DNA from: Candidatus Tepidiaquacellales bacterium UBA2330 | Lineage (GTDB): Bacteria > Bacteroidota > Ignavibacteria > Tepidaquicellales > Tepidaquicellaceae | Assembly (NCBI GenBank): GCA_002344965.1 | Contig: DDUU01000051.1 | Span: forward strand, 186,001 to 250,000 | DNA length: 64,000 nucleotides | Direction of reading: 5' to 3' | Shown here: piece after piece, positions 17,532 through 26,282 of the stretch | Layout: each line of letters begins with the position of its first letter | Position numbering within the stretch: position 1 is the first letter of the stretch | The notes under the pieces: generated by a model | The model's database searches: none | What the model was told of the DNA's origin: nothing | The model's input: the letters and a program-made list of their open reading frames with translations, nothing else | Made by a program: the position numbers and the translations under genes

Positions 17532-18569
17532 TTGATTAATCTTTTTACTGCGCCGTTTTTAACATCAGAATATACAAAGAAAGAATATGGTCTGGTTTCC
17601 GTTCTTATACCTGCCAGGAATGAAGAGATAAATATTGAAAATTGTATAAGCAGCGTAATGTCCCAGTCATATACAAATATTGAAATCCTTGTATATGACG
17701 ATTCGTCTTCTGACAACACACCGGGTATTGTTACAATAATCTCTCTCAGAGACAGCAGAGTCAAATTAATATCCGGCGAACCGCTTCCTGATGGCTGGCT
17801 CGGTAAAAATCATGCATGCTGGAAATTATCACAGCAGTCTTCCGGAAATTATCTGCTGTTTATTGATTCAGATGTGATTCTTGAAAAGGATGCCGTTGCA
17901 TCAGCAGTTTCAGAGATTAATAATAATGACTCCGATCTGCTTTCGGTGTTTCCGAAACAGATAATTAAAACATTCGGTGAAAATGCCGTTGTTCCGTTTA
18001 TGAACTGGCTGCTGCTTTCATTCCTTCCTGTGAAGCTGGTTTCGTCACCGAAGTTTAAATCTTTTGCGGGAGCAAACGGTCAGTTTATTTTATGGAAAAA
18101 AGATACTTACGCTAAGACCGGCGGACATTCTGCGGTAAAGGGTGAAATTGTCGAAGACATTGAGACAGCGAGGTTTCTGAAAAGAAACGGATATAAAATT
18201 CTTCTTTTGATGAGTAAAGATCTTGTATCCTGCAGGATGTACAGCAATTTCAAAGAGGCGGTATCGGGGTTTTCAAAAAACATTTATCCGGCTTCAGCAA
18301 TGCCTGCAATTCTGTTTATTCTGAATGTACTGTTTCTGGTGATTTCAAATATTGTTCCTTTTATACTAATGTTTTATTTTGATTATTTTATTTATGTATC
18401 ATTACTGATATTATCAGAGAGAATTGTTATTTCATATATAAGCTCGCAGAATATATTAGTAAATATACTTCTGCATCCTCTTCAGATGATAATGCTTTTA
18501 TACATCAGTCTGAAATCAGTATATCAGACAAAGACAGGTAAATCTTTTTGGAAGGACAGAAAGCTTTGA
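17532..18569 (+). CDS. Family 2 glycosyltransferase of the carotenoid operon
   Basis: A GT-A catalytic domain fills the first half: VSVLIPARNEEINIENCISS, ILVYDDSSSDNT, DGWLGKNHACW and FIDSDV (DxD metal site). Two to three membrane helices form the C-terminus. Its nearest kin by motif are carotenoid glycosyltransferases of the CrtQ type, and the context supports glycosylation of a carotenoid hydroxyl. The TTG at 17532 is the first conventional start, but the frame stays open upstream and encodes a hydrophobic helix (FIIIILLSAVPVYSF) from about 17472, without an ATG. The true start is probably upstream, perhaps CTG 17472. The 3' end overlaps the next gene. Confidence 0.82.
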   Translation: MINLFTAPFLTSEYTKKEYGLVSVLIPARNEEINIENCISSVMSQSYTNIEILVYDDSSSDNTPGIVTIISLRDSRVKLISGEPLPDGWLGKNHACWKLSQQSSGNYLLFIDSDVILEKDAVASAVSEINNNDSDLLSVFPKQIIKTFGENAVVPFMNWLLLSFLPVKLVSSPKFKSFAGANGQFILWKKDTYAKTGGHSAVKGEIVEDIETARFLKRNGYKILLLMSKDLVSCRMYSNFKEAVSGFSKNIYPASAMPAILFILNVLFLVISNIVPFILMFYFDYFIYVSLLILSERIVISYISSQNILVNILLHPLQMIMLLYISLKSVYQTKTGKSFWKDRKL

Positions 18570-19189
18570 ATGATAAAATAAAAACCGCAATTATTTATAT
18601 AATTTTTACAGTCGGCATTGCAGGTCATTTATCAGAGACTTTGAAACCTGTTATGATAACTCTGACTCCCTATATACTGATCATAACAGGATTACTCGTT
18701 CTTATATTTTCAAAAGTATTAAGCGATAAAAAATTCTTAATATGGTTTTTAGTTTCCTATCTCATAACATTTATTTTAGAAATTGCCGGTGTCAGGACAG
18801 GACTGATCTTCGGAGAATATAAATACGGCGATGTGCTTGGATTCAGCATAGCCGGTGTTCCTTTGATAATAGGATTTAACTGGATCGTTGTCATACTTGG
18901 GGGAATAGGCATCGGGTCGTTAATAACCGGAAAAAAAATCAGCATTGCAGTGATTGCCGGAATAACAACAGTGATATTTGATTATGCGCTTGAGCCTGCG
19001 GCGGTAAGATTGAATTACTGGAGCTGGCTATCGGGTGAAATTCCACTTCAGAATTATCTGGCATGGTATTTAATTACTTTTCTAATTACTCTGATTTTCT
19101 TTTTGTTTAAAGTTAAAATCAGTTATAAATTCTTTATACACTATCTTTTCGCACAGTTCATTTTCTTTCTGGCATTAAATACATCATAA
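18566..19189 (+). CDS. cruF: Carotenoid biosynthesis protein, CruF-like 1',2'-hydratase
   Basis: A roughly 207-residue integral membrane protein of the PF04240 carotenoid family. It has seven hydrophobic segments and the family signature region: FGEYKYGDVLG, VPLIIGFNWIVV, DYALEPAAV and WSWLSGEIPLQNYLAW. CruF hydrates the open psi end of gamma-carotene, giving the hydroxyl that a glycosyltransferase (the gene just before it) can decorate. I chose TTG 18566, which overlaps the preceding TGA (TTGA) and lies behind GGAAGGACAG; an earlier TTG at 18548 is possible. It is the last gene of the operon. Confidence 0.82.
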   Translation: MNDKIKTAIIYIIFTVGIAGHLSETLKPVMITLTPYILIITGLLVLIFSKVLSDKKFLIWFLVSYLITFILEIAGVRTGLIFGEYKYGDVLGFSIAGVPLIIGFNWIVVILGGIGIGSLITGKKISIAVIAGITTVIFDYALEPAAVRLNYWSWLSGEIPLQNYLAWYLITFLITLIFFLFKVKISYKFFIHYLFAQFIFFLALNTS

Positions 19190-19210
19190 AAAAAGCGGAT
19201 AAATCCGCTT
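19188..19210 (-). terminator. Terminator of the 61-aa minus-strand gene
   Basis: The 8-bp stem AAGCGGAT / ATCCGCTT with a 2-base loop is followed, read on the minus strand, by seven Ts. On the plus strand it lacks a T-run, so it mainly terminates transcription from the right; it may also shield the carotenoid operon from read-through. Confidence 0.75.
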
Positions 19211-19247
19211 AATAAAACTCATTTATTTCCGATTTAAAATTTATATG

Positions 19248-19433
19248 TTACGAAAATTTTGCAAAAATTATTACAACGCTTGCTAACAATATCAGAATAT
19301 ATAATACAGTTAGAATAAATTTTCTAAACTTTTGTTTATTTGAGATCCTTCTTTCATAGGATACATAACTCTTTGAATAATCACCTGAATTAGGATCCCA
19401 CTTATAGCTGCTTTTAACTTTTTCTAAATCCAT
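19248..19433 (-). CDS. Small C-terminally anchored membrane protein (61 aa)
   Basis: The 61-residue frame has a charged, Tyr/Ser-rich N-terminal half (YKWDPNSGDYSKSYVSYERRIS). One hydrophobic helix follows (FILTVLYILILLASVVIIFAKFS) and reaches the C-terminus, giving a tail-anchored layout. No family is recognised. Support comes from the terminator immediately downstream on its strand and the ATG start at 19433; the ribosome binding site is weak. It lies between the carotenoid operon (convergent) and the carB gene. Confidence 0.5.
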   Translation of the reverse strand: MDLEKVKSSYKWDPNSGDYSKSYVSYERRISNKQKFRKFILTVLYILILLASVVIIFAKFS

Positions 19434-19491
19434 AATTTAATTTACTTTTCAAAAATATGATTTTCAAATCTTTATATCTATTGCAAAAATT

Positions 19492-21276
19492 TTATAGCTT
19501 ATAATAACTCTGAAGACTCCTGACTTCTGTTTTGCCTTTTTTGATTCTCGATATTCCCTCAGCGAATGACTGCGCTGCCGATAAAGTTGTAATGAACGGG
19601 ATCTTATGCTGTACAGCAGTCCAGCCGATTGAGTATTCATCAAACCTCGACTCAGCGCCCAGCGGAGTATTAATCACTATTTGTATATCACCGTTTTTAA
19701 TTCTGTCCACTACATTTGGTCTGCCTTCATTCACCTTGAATACCGGTTCTGATTTTATTCCGTACTTATTAAGAAAAGCTGATGTTCCTGAAGTTGCAAT
19801 TACTCCAAAGCCGAGACGAATATATTCGTTAATTATTTCAATTGTCTTAGGCTTTTTATCATTTTCATTTACGCTGATAAAAATGTTTCCGTTAACAGGA
19901 ACCGGCGAACCTGTTGATTCCTGAGCTTTTGCAAGAGCTTCTCCGAATGTCATTCCAATTCCCATCACTTCTCCCGTAGATCTCATTTCAGGTCCGAGAA
20001 ACATTTTCACTTTAGGAAATTTTTGAAAAGGGAATATAGATTCTTTTACTCCGATGTATCCTATTTCTTCAAAGCTTTTTAATCTGAATTCTTTAAGTTT
20101 TCTTCCGGCAATTACTTTCGCAGCTATCATGACGACCGGAATTCCCGTAGTTTTGCTTACAAAAGGCACTGTCCGCGAAGCTCTTGGATTTGCTTCAAGT
20201 ACATATACTACATTATCTTTTACTGCAAACTGAATATTTATTAATCCGATTACATTCAGCGCCAGCGCTATTTTTTTTGTGTATTTTTTTATTTCATCCA
20301 GATTTTTTTTATTAATTGAGATCGGAGGAAGAATGGAGGTGCTGTCACCCGAATGAATTCCCGCTTCTTCTATATGCTGCATTATACCGGCAATATAAAC
20401 ATCTTCTCCGTCACAGATTGCGTCCACGTCAATTTCTCTTGCCTCCTCCAGAAATTTATCAATAAGAACTGGATGATCTTTTGAAACTTCATTTTCATCC
20501 CTGAAAAAATTATTTACCTGTTCATCGCTGTAAACAATCTGCATCGCTCTGCCGCCAAGCACGTATGACGGCCGCATTAATACCGGGTAGCCGATTTTTC
20601 CGGCTGTCTTCTTTGCAGTTTCAGGATTTGTACATGTACCGTATTCGGGTTTCGGTATGTCAAGTTTATCCAGAAGATTACCGAATTTTTTCCGGTCTTC
20701 CGCAATGTCGATGTTTTCAGAAGAAGTGCCGAGTATCTTGAGTCCGTTTTTTTCAAGTTCTTTTGAAATTTTCAAAGGTGTCTGACCGCCGAAGCTTACA
20801 ATTATTCCTTTTACATTTTTTTCATAATGAACAATGTTCAGCACATCTTCCGTTGTCAGCGGTTCGAAAAACAGCTTATCTGTAATATCATAATCTGTTG
20901 ATACAGTTTCCGGATTACAATTTATCATAATGGTCTCAAACCCTTCTTCTCTAAGTGCTTTCACGCATCTGACACAGCAGTAATCAAATTCAATTCCTTG
21001 TCCTATCCTGTTGGGACCGCCTCCGAGTATAATTATTTTTTCCCTGTCTGAAGAAATATTTTCGTTAAATCTTTCGTAAGTTGAATAATGATAAGGCGTG
21101 CCAGATTCAAACTCCGCTGCGCAAGTATCTACAGTTTTGTAAACGGGAATAATTCCGTTTGCGAATCTGAATTTTCTAATTTCATCTTCTGTCGTCTTCA
21201 GAATAACGGCAAGCTGTTTATCCGAAAATCCATTCTTCTTAGCTTTTAATAATAATTCTTTACTGATTTTTTTCAT
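19492..21276 (-). CDS. carB: Carbamoyl-phosphate synthase large chain, C-terminal half only
   Basis: At 594 residues this is just over half of a normal CarB (about 1070). It begins in the oligomerisation domain (LKKAKKNGFSDKQLA-like, PVYKTVDTCAAEFESGTPYHYSTYE). The second, carbamoyl-phosphate-forming ATP-grasp domain follows (IILGGGPNRIGQGIEFDYCC, NCNPETVSTDYD, SFGGQTPL, RPSYVLGGRAM, EANPRASRTVPF). It ends with the MGS-like allosteric domain (GFGVIATSGTSAFL, VINTP). The N-terminal carboxyphosphate-forming half and the glutaminase CarA are absent from this window. The frame has its own ATG at 21276, 9 bases after the methyltransferase stop, so this looks like a split carB, as known in some archaea and Aquifex, rather than a deletion scar. 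Confidence 0.88.
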   Translation of the reverse strand: MKKISKELLLKAKKNGFSDKQLAVILKTTEDEIRKFRFANGIIPVYKTVDTCAAEFESGTPYHYSTYERFNENISSDREKIIILGGGPNRIGQGIEFDYCCVRCVKALREEGFETIMINCNPETVSTDYDITDKLFFEPLTTEDVLNIVHYEKNVKGIIVSFGGQTPLKISKELEKNGLKILGTSSENIDIAEDRKKFGNLLDKLDIPKPEYGTCTNPETAKKTAGKIGYPVLMRPSYVLGGRAMQIVYSDEQVNNFFRDENEVSKDHPVLIDKFLEEAREIDVDAICDGEDVYIAGIMQHIEEAGIHSGDSTSILPPISINKKNLDEIKKYTKKIALALNVIGLINIQFAVKDNVVYVLEANPRASRTVPFVSKTTGIPVVMIAAKVIAGRKLKEFRLKSFEEIGYIGVKESIFPFQKFPKVKMFLGPEMRSTGEVMGIGMTFGEALAKAQESTGSPVPVNGNIFISVNENDKKPKTIEIINEYIRLGFGVIATSGTSAFLNKYGIKSEPVFKVNEGRPNVVDRIKNGDIQIVINTPLGAESRFDEYSIGWTAVQHKIPFITTLSAAQSFAEGISRIKKGKTEVRSLQSYYKL

Positions 21277-21285
21277 TAACCGTTA

Positions 21286-22467
21286 TTATTTAAAATTTTC
21301 GTTCAGAATTTTATCAAGATAAAAATCATCAATACGGAATTCACTTTTAATAATATCAGTTTGATTTTCCGGATTAATTGACTTTGAAGAATTCCTCATT
21401 GCAGCGATCATAGTATTTCTTGCTGTATGATCCGAAGATATAAATTCAAATACTTTTGTATCATAGCCGTACTTTTCCAGTATCATTGCGCGCAGTCCAT
21501 CAGTAAGCATAACTGCAAGCCGTTCCTCATGAATTCCATATCCGAATATTCCTTTAAGTTTTTCAGGAACGGTCATTTTTTTTCTAACATACTTCTGACA
21601 GCAGGGAGCAAGTACAATTATTTTGGAATCAGCTGCAAGAGCTTTTTTGATTGCATCATCGGTTGCTGTATCGCAGGCATGCAGCGCAATAGTTATGTCA
21701 GTTTTATCAATTTCCGTATCAAAAATATTTCCATTTATGAATTCCAGTCCGGTGAAACCGCACTTCGCGGCGAATCTGTTTGACAGCTCAGTCAGTTCGC
21801 GGTTCTGTTCAATTCCCTTTACTGTTACATTTTTTTCTAAAACATTTTTAAAATGATCATACATTGCAAAGGTTAGATAGCTTTTCCCCGAGCCCATATC
21901 CGTAATACTTACGGTTTCATTTTTAGAAATTTCTGAAGATCTGTAAATTGAATCAATTGTTTCGATGAATTTATCTACCTGCCTGAATTTATCATACATA
22001 CCGGCTTTTACGGTTCCGTTATCTGAAGTAATACCGAGCAGATGAAAATATTCGGCATCCGGTTTTATCTTTCTGGCTTTTTGTCTGTTGTGTTCTTTTA
22101 CATCCGGAGCATTAAAGGAAGGCCTTTTTTTGTGAAATGCCGGCACTCTTTTTTTAGAATGATCGATGGTAAAATCATTTCTTGTTGTAAATAATGTACC
22201 GCTCAGGAAATCATTTCCTGTTATATCTTCCGCCAGTTTTATTCCCTTTTCGATTTCAAAATTCTTAATTACATCTTTTGTATTATATCTGAAATTAAAA
22301 GAAAGTCTTTCACCGTCTTTTAGATTAATTCTGTTCACAATTATTTTCTGAAATTCCCTGTCATCGCCGCGGTATTTTCCGAACTGCAGTTTCACAAAGG
22401 AATTGTCAGAAATGCTTTTTCTTAATTCGCCGATAAATTTTTCCTTTTCAGAAGTCATAATTTTCAT
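21286..22467 (-). CDS. Class I SAM-dependent methyltransferase (Methyltransf_32-like)
   Basis: The 393-residue protein carries a Rossmann methyltransferase core in its middle: ITDMGSGKSYLTFAMY (SAM-binding motif I), VKGIEQNRELTELSN and INGNIFD. ITIALHACDTATDDAI and VLAPCCQKYVR then appear, the His-Ala-Cys and Pro-Cys-Cys signatures of the PF13679 family, which includes rRNA and protein methyltransferases of unclear substrate. The N-terminal 150 residues are a basic, family-specific region. Its ATG overlaps the purT stop (ATGA), so it is translationally coupled. Confidence 0.75.
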   Translation of the reverse strand: MKIMTSEKEKFIGELRKSISDNSFVKLQFGKYRGDDREFQKIIVNRINLKDGERLSFNFRYNTKDVIKNFEIEKGIKLAEDITGNDFLSGTLFTTRNDFTIDHSKKRVPAFHKKRPSFNAPDVKEHNRQKARKIKPDAEYFHLLGITSDNGTVKAGMYDKFRQVDKFIETIDSIYRSSEISKNETVSITDMGSGKSYLTFAMYDHFKNVLEKNVTVKGIEQNRELTELSNRFAAKCGFTGLEFINGNIFDTEIDKTDITIALHACDTATDDAIKKALAADSKIIVLAPCCQKYVRKKMTVPEKLKGIFGYGIHEERLAVMLTDGLRAMILEKYGYDTKVFEFISSDHTARNTMIAAMRNSSKSINPENQTDIIKSEFRIDDFYLDKILNENFK

Positions 22468-23633
22468 TCTGTTACTATTACACTATCTGATATTTCCTTA
22501 GCCCTTTTTCTCAGTGCATTAATATCCGAATCAGTTTCACCCCATGTTAGCGCAACACCCATTCTCCTGTGTATCTTTGCATTTGGTTTGCCGAAAATTC
22601 TTATGTCAGAGTTTTTAAACTTAAGAGCGTTATCAATTCCTTCATATCCCGGTGATGAATAAATTATTTTATCAGAAAGAATGACGGAGCTTGCGCCGGA
22701 TCTCTGAAGCAATATTTCATTAATGGGTAAACCGAGAACCGCTCTTAAATGAAGTTCGAATTCATTTAAATTCTGAGTATCAGCAAGAGTTACCATTCCT
22801 GTATCATGCGGTCTCGGAGAAAGTTCGGAAAAATATACTTCTTCCTTTCCAATAAAAAATTCCACTCCCCAGATCCCGTAACCTGTCAGAGATTCAGTTA
22901 TTTTATGCGCAATATCGCAGGCTTTTACTAAAAGATTTTCAGGAATATCTGCAGGCTGCCAGCTTTCCTGATAATCCCCGCGCTCCTGTCTGTGACCGAT
23001 GGGCGGACAGTATAAAGTTTTTCCTGACCTTTGAGTTACAGTCAGTAAAGTGATCTCCGACTGAAAATCTATAAATTCCTCCACTATCACTTCATTGAAA
23101 TCACCTCTGCTGTCAGATGAAGCCCTGTCCCATGCGGATTGTAATTCACTTTTGTCTTTAATAAAGGATTGTCCCTTGCCTGAAGATGACATAAGCGGTT
23201 TTATAACACACGGGTAACCGATTTTTTCAGCTGCATTACGAAGTTTTTCAAGTGAAGCGGCGTATTCGTATTTTGCTGTTTTGATATTAAGTTCTTTTGA
23301 TGCCAGGTCGCGAATTTCTTTTCTGTTCATTGTGAAGTTAGCCGCTTTCGCGCTCGGTACTACAACAATACCGGATTTTTCATAATCATAAAGTCTTTCA
23401 GTTCTGACAGCTTCAATCTCGGGAACAATAATATCAGGTTTATGTTTTTCTACGATCCTGTCCAGTTCATTACCGTCAAGCATATTAATTACTTCCCGAT
23501 CATCAGCTACCTGCTGCGCAGGCGCATTACTATAAGAATCGACAGCAATCACAAACTGACCGAGTCTTTTTGCGGCTATAGTAAATTCCTTACCGAGTTC
23601 ACCTGATCCGAGAAGTAAAAACTTTTTTATCAA
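22464..23633 (-). CDS. purT: Formate-dependent phosphoribosylglycinamide formyltransferase
   Basis: At 389 residues it is the usual length. It has the pre-ATP-grasp LLGSGELGKEFTIAAKRLG motif and the ATP-grasp core CVIKPLMSSSGKGQSF, with EEFIDFQSEITLLTV. The PurT signature GVEFFIGKEEVYFSELSPRPHDTGMVTL follows. It uses formate and ATP to formylate GAR in purine biosynthesis. The start is TTG 23633, 12 bases after the peptidase-like gene ends; no better ATG is available. It overlaps the methyltransferase by 4 bases. Confidence 0.93.
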   Translation of the reverse strand: MIKKFLLLGSGELGKEFTIAAKRLGQFVIAVDSYSNAPAQQVADDREVINMLDGNELDRIVEKHKPDIIVPEIEAVRTERLYDYEKSGIVVVPSAKAANFTMNRKEIRDLASKELNIKTAKYEYAASLEKLRNAAEKIGYPCVIKPLMSSSGKGQSFIKDKSELQSAWDRASSDSRGDFNEVIVEEFIDFQSEITLLTVTQRSGKTLYCPPIGHRQERGDYQESWQPADIPENLLVKACDIAHKITESLTGYGIWGVEFFIGKEEVYFSELSPRPHDTGMVTLADTQNLNEFELHLRAVLGLPINEILLQRSGASSVILSDKIIYSSPGYEGIDNALKFKNSDIRIFGKPNAKIHRRMGVALTWGETDSDINALRKRAKEISDSVIVTE

Positions 23634-23645
23634 TAGATGATAATA

Positions 23646-24818
23646 TTAATGAGATTTGGATTTAAATTTTGCTCTGAACATAGACTTTACTCCGTTGCCT
23701 TTAATTATATCTCTGACTGCTTCATTATCAGCTATAGCCTGCCATTCCGTAACGAGATTGTCTTTTACTTTAGCGCGCCATGCTGCCGGGATTTTAAATT
23801 TGTCGTGATGAACAGGATCTTCCGAATCAAAAGTACCTGCAGCAAAACCGAACAATCCGACGGTATCATCGGTGAGCACCGTGTTTGAAATTTGAATTTC
23901 ATAATTAGGGAACCACTTCAAAAATATTTTCCATGAATTGATCATTTCCTTTTTACCTTTAATGGTCATACCGAGCGAATCAATAAAGACATGGTCATCG
24001 GACATAAATTCCGCAAGTCCGTCAATGTCATGATGATTGATCTTATTCACATATGAAATTACAGTATTCAGAATTTCTGACGGAAGGTTTTGAACTTTAT
24101 GTTCTGTGTCAGATACTTTACCGAGATAGAACGGGACAAAAGGAGTTTCAACGATTTTATTTCTGACTTTTTTAACAGAGTAAGCTGTAACATCCGGTCT
24201 TGAAGTCACAACCCTTAAAATTTTACTGCCGTAATAATGAACTGCAGCGCCGTCTTCAGCGCCGATTCCGTTTCCTATAGCGCCATCAAGAATCAGTTTA
24301 TGAAATGATTTTTTTAATTCGACTTTATCATCATAATGCGGACAAAAACTTCCCTCAAGCAAACCGAGGCATGGCAGGCGTTTAAGAGCACCCGGAGACG
24401 GATTAGTGATGCCGTCCTGAAACCAGCAGATAGCTCCGGCGCTCATACCTGTAAGAATAACACCTGAGCGGTAAGCTTTTTTCATAATTTTGTCAACTCC
24501 GGTTTTTTTCCATGTTTCTATGATGAGAGAAGTATTTCCTCCTCCGACATGAATGATATCTTTATCAAGAATAAATTTTTCAATATCACCGGGCGGATCA
24601 AGGAAAGATAAGTGGGAAGGTTCGCAGTTTAATTTATTAAAAAAATTATAGAACATTTCCCTGTATTCCTCACCGTCGTTACTTGCAGTACCGAAAAAAC
24701 AAATTTTCGGTTTTTCTTTAGGTACAAGATTAAGTATATATTTATCAAGTAGCCCGTTATCAGCTTCCATAGAGAACATACCGCCGCCCAGCGCGACAAT
24801 TTGACCAGGGGTTTTCAC
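23646..24818 (-). CDS. Peptidase E (S51)-like protein fused to a SnoaL-like domain
   Basis: Residues 1-235 form an S51 dipeptidase E/cyanophycinase-like class I amidotransferase fold: IVALGGGMFS, ICFFGTASND, IIHVGGGNTSLI and the nucleophile elbow LTGMSAGAICWF (Ser126), then CPHYDD and GIGAEDGAAVHY. Residues 245-365 form an NTF2/SnoaL-like domain (VISYVNKINHHDIDGLAEFMSDDHVFIDSLG, GFAAGTF, PAAWRAKVKDNLVTEWQ). The peptidase part would cleave Asp-X dipeptides or similar. The tail resembles stand-alone nuclear transport factor 2-like proteins, which bind small ligands. Each half is about full family length, so this is a true fusion. It is the promoter-proximal gene of the purT operon. Confidence 0.8.
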   Translation of the reverse strand: MKTPGQIVALGGGMFSMEADNGLLDKYILNLVPKEKPKICFFGTASNDGEEYREMFYNFFNKLNCEPSHLSFLDPPGDIEKFILDKDIIHVGGGNTSLIIETWKKTGVDKIMKKAYRSGVILTGMSAGAICWFQDGITNPSPGALKRLPCLGLLEGSFCPHYDDKVELKKSFHKLILDGAIGNGIGAEDGAAVHYYGSKILRVVTSRPDVTAYSVKKVRNKIVETPFVPFYLGKVSDTEHKVQNLPSEILNTVISYVNKINHHDIDGLAEFMSDDHVFIDSLGMTIKGKKEMINSWKIFLKWFPNYEIQISNTVLTDDTVGLFGFAAGTFDSEDPVHHDKFKIPAAWRAKVKDNLVTEWQAIADNEAVRDIIKGNGVKSMFRAKFKSKSH

Positions 24819-24959
24819 AATTGAGAGATTGATTTTTAAAAAGAATTAGATTGATACAAAATAAACATGCTGATAATAAATATCAGTATATAAAAAGTGG
24901 CAGGAAACGGGGAGGAGCAGTTTGACAGCGGGATGGGGAGTGAGCTTCGGGTTTATGTA

Positions 24960-25010
24960 GCGCGGAATTGAATTCCGCGCATACGCAAAAAACCATTTAA
25001 ATGGTTTTTT
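24960..25010. repeat. Solo copy of the two-palindrome composite element
   Basis: Two perfect palindromes follow each other: 10-bp arms GCGCGGAATT around a central G (24960-24980), then 12-bp arms AAAAAACCATTT (24987-25010). The same pair, in the same order, ends the large array at 38536-39225 (GCGGAATTGTATTCCGC, then ATAAAACCAC hairpin). The second palindrome may also terminate the minus-strand TPR gene that ends at 25060. The rest of the 24819-25059 gap shows nothing. Confidence 0.75.
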
Positions 25011-25059
25011 GTCAGCATATTCCATATCCGGCTATTTCTTCCAAATCTCTTTCATATCT

Positions 25060-25902
25060 CTAACTGTTAAACTTCGATATCCTGATTATCTTATCTATAA
25101 GTTCCGGAATTTTTCCATCCTCTCCTTTATATAACTTTCTGGCTTTCTTAAAATCCTTTATCGCTTCACTAAAATTTCCCATCATATAATAAATTATCCC
25201 CCTGTTAAAATTAATCAGATAACTATTCGGATTCTTTGAAACAGATTCGTTCATAACACTAAGCGCATATTTGAATCTTTCGCTGATCGTAAATATCAGC
25301 GATTTATCTAAGTCCTGATACAAATAATTTGAATCCCAGTATAATGACTCACTTACATTTTCAAATATTTTTGCCGTATCATCAAGTAGCATATTGACGA
25401 TCGCTTTATTCATAAAAGCTCTGGAATTTTTGGGGTCTAAAGACGTAAGTGTGTTAAGTTCTATCAATGCTTTATTATATTCTCTGCTGTTTATATACAA
25501 AAGACTTAAACCGTAATATATCTCAAGATTTTCTCTGTCATATTTAATTGCATCTCTGTAATCTCTCTCTGCAGCTGAATAGTTTCCCTCAAGTGCGTAT
25601 ACATTTGCGCGGTTGATATATCCTTTTGTATAGTATTTATTCAAAGCAATTACAGATGAAAAGTTTTCCTTTGCCTTGGGATAATTTTTTAATCCCAAAT
25701 AACTTAAGCCAATGTAATTTATTACTTCCCAGTTTTGTGTATCCATTGCCAGATAATCACTGAAAAATTTGATGGCCTCATTAAAGTTTGAAGCATAATA
25801 CTGCTCTAGTGCTTTCTGATACAAATCCTGCTTGGTTGTCTGTGAATATGAATCACAATAAGGTAAGATAATTAATATAAAGACCAGTATATATTTTTTC
25901 AT
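25060..25902 (-). CDS. Secreted TPR protein
   Basis: The protein has 280 residues with a signal peptide (to CDSYSQ). From residue 25 it is built of tetratricopeptide repeats, for example ALEQYYASNFNEAIKFFSDYLAMD, YIGLSYLGLKNYPKAKENFSSVIAL, RANVYALEGNYSAAERDYRDAIKYD and NFNRGIIYYMMGNFSEAIKDFKKA. Such periplasmic TPR proteins act as adaptors; the partner cannot be told here. It is monocistronic, with a palindrome downstream that can serve as terminator. Confidence 0.82.
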   Translation of the reverse strand: MKKYILVFILIILPYCDSYSQTTKQDLYQKALEQYYASNFNEAIKFFSDYLAMDTQNWEVINYIGLSYLGLKNYPKAKENFSSVIALNKYYTKGYINRANVYALEGNYSAAERDYRDAIKYDRENLEIYYGLSLLYINSREYNKALIELNTLTSLDPKNSRAFMNKAIVNMLLDDTAKIFENVSESLYWDSNYLYQDLDKSLIFTISERFKYALSVMNESVSKNPNSYLINFNRGIIYYMMGNFSEAIKDFKKARKLYKGEDGKIPELIDKIIRISKFNS

Positions 25903-26282
25903 AGATTTGTTTTTACATTTTATAATGAATGTGTAAATTTACTTTCTTTTATTTAAAATAATAATGTTTTTATTTTAGATATTAACATTCTTAAATTCCA
26001 TTAAAAACACTTTCGCAAATTCTAACTTAGAATATAAAGTTTATCTCTGTGAAAAATATGATTTACTGTTTTTTACTAATATATTAAGAAGGCATTTTTT
26101 CAAACTTAAAGAATCTTTAAATTCTGATTTTAATAGATTATTTTTACTTAAACTGTTTGAAACATTGATTTTAATATTATCTTTTAATCTGCATTTCAAA
26201 GCTGTAATTTTTTTGTTTCAATTTTTTACATTTGCAAATCTAAATAAGTTCTTTTAATCTATTCTAAAATTAAATATTCACC
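25903..26282. other. AT-rich intergenic stretch between divergent genes
   Basis: These 380 bases lie between the divergent TPR and PPK2 genes. They are very AT-rich and hold no credible frame or hairpin. Promoters for both genes should be here; I could not pick a clear consensus. Confidence 0.5.
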
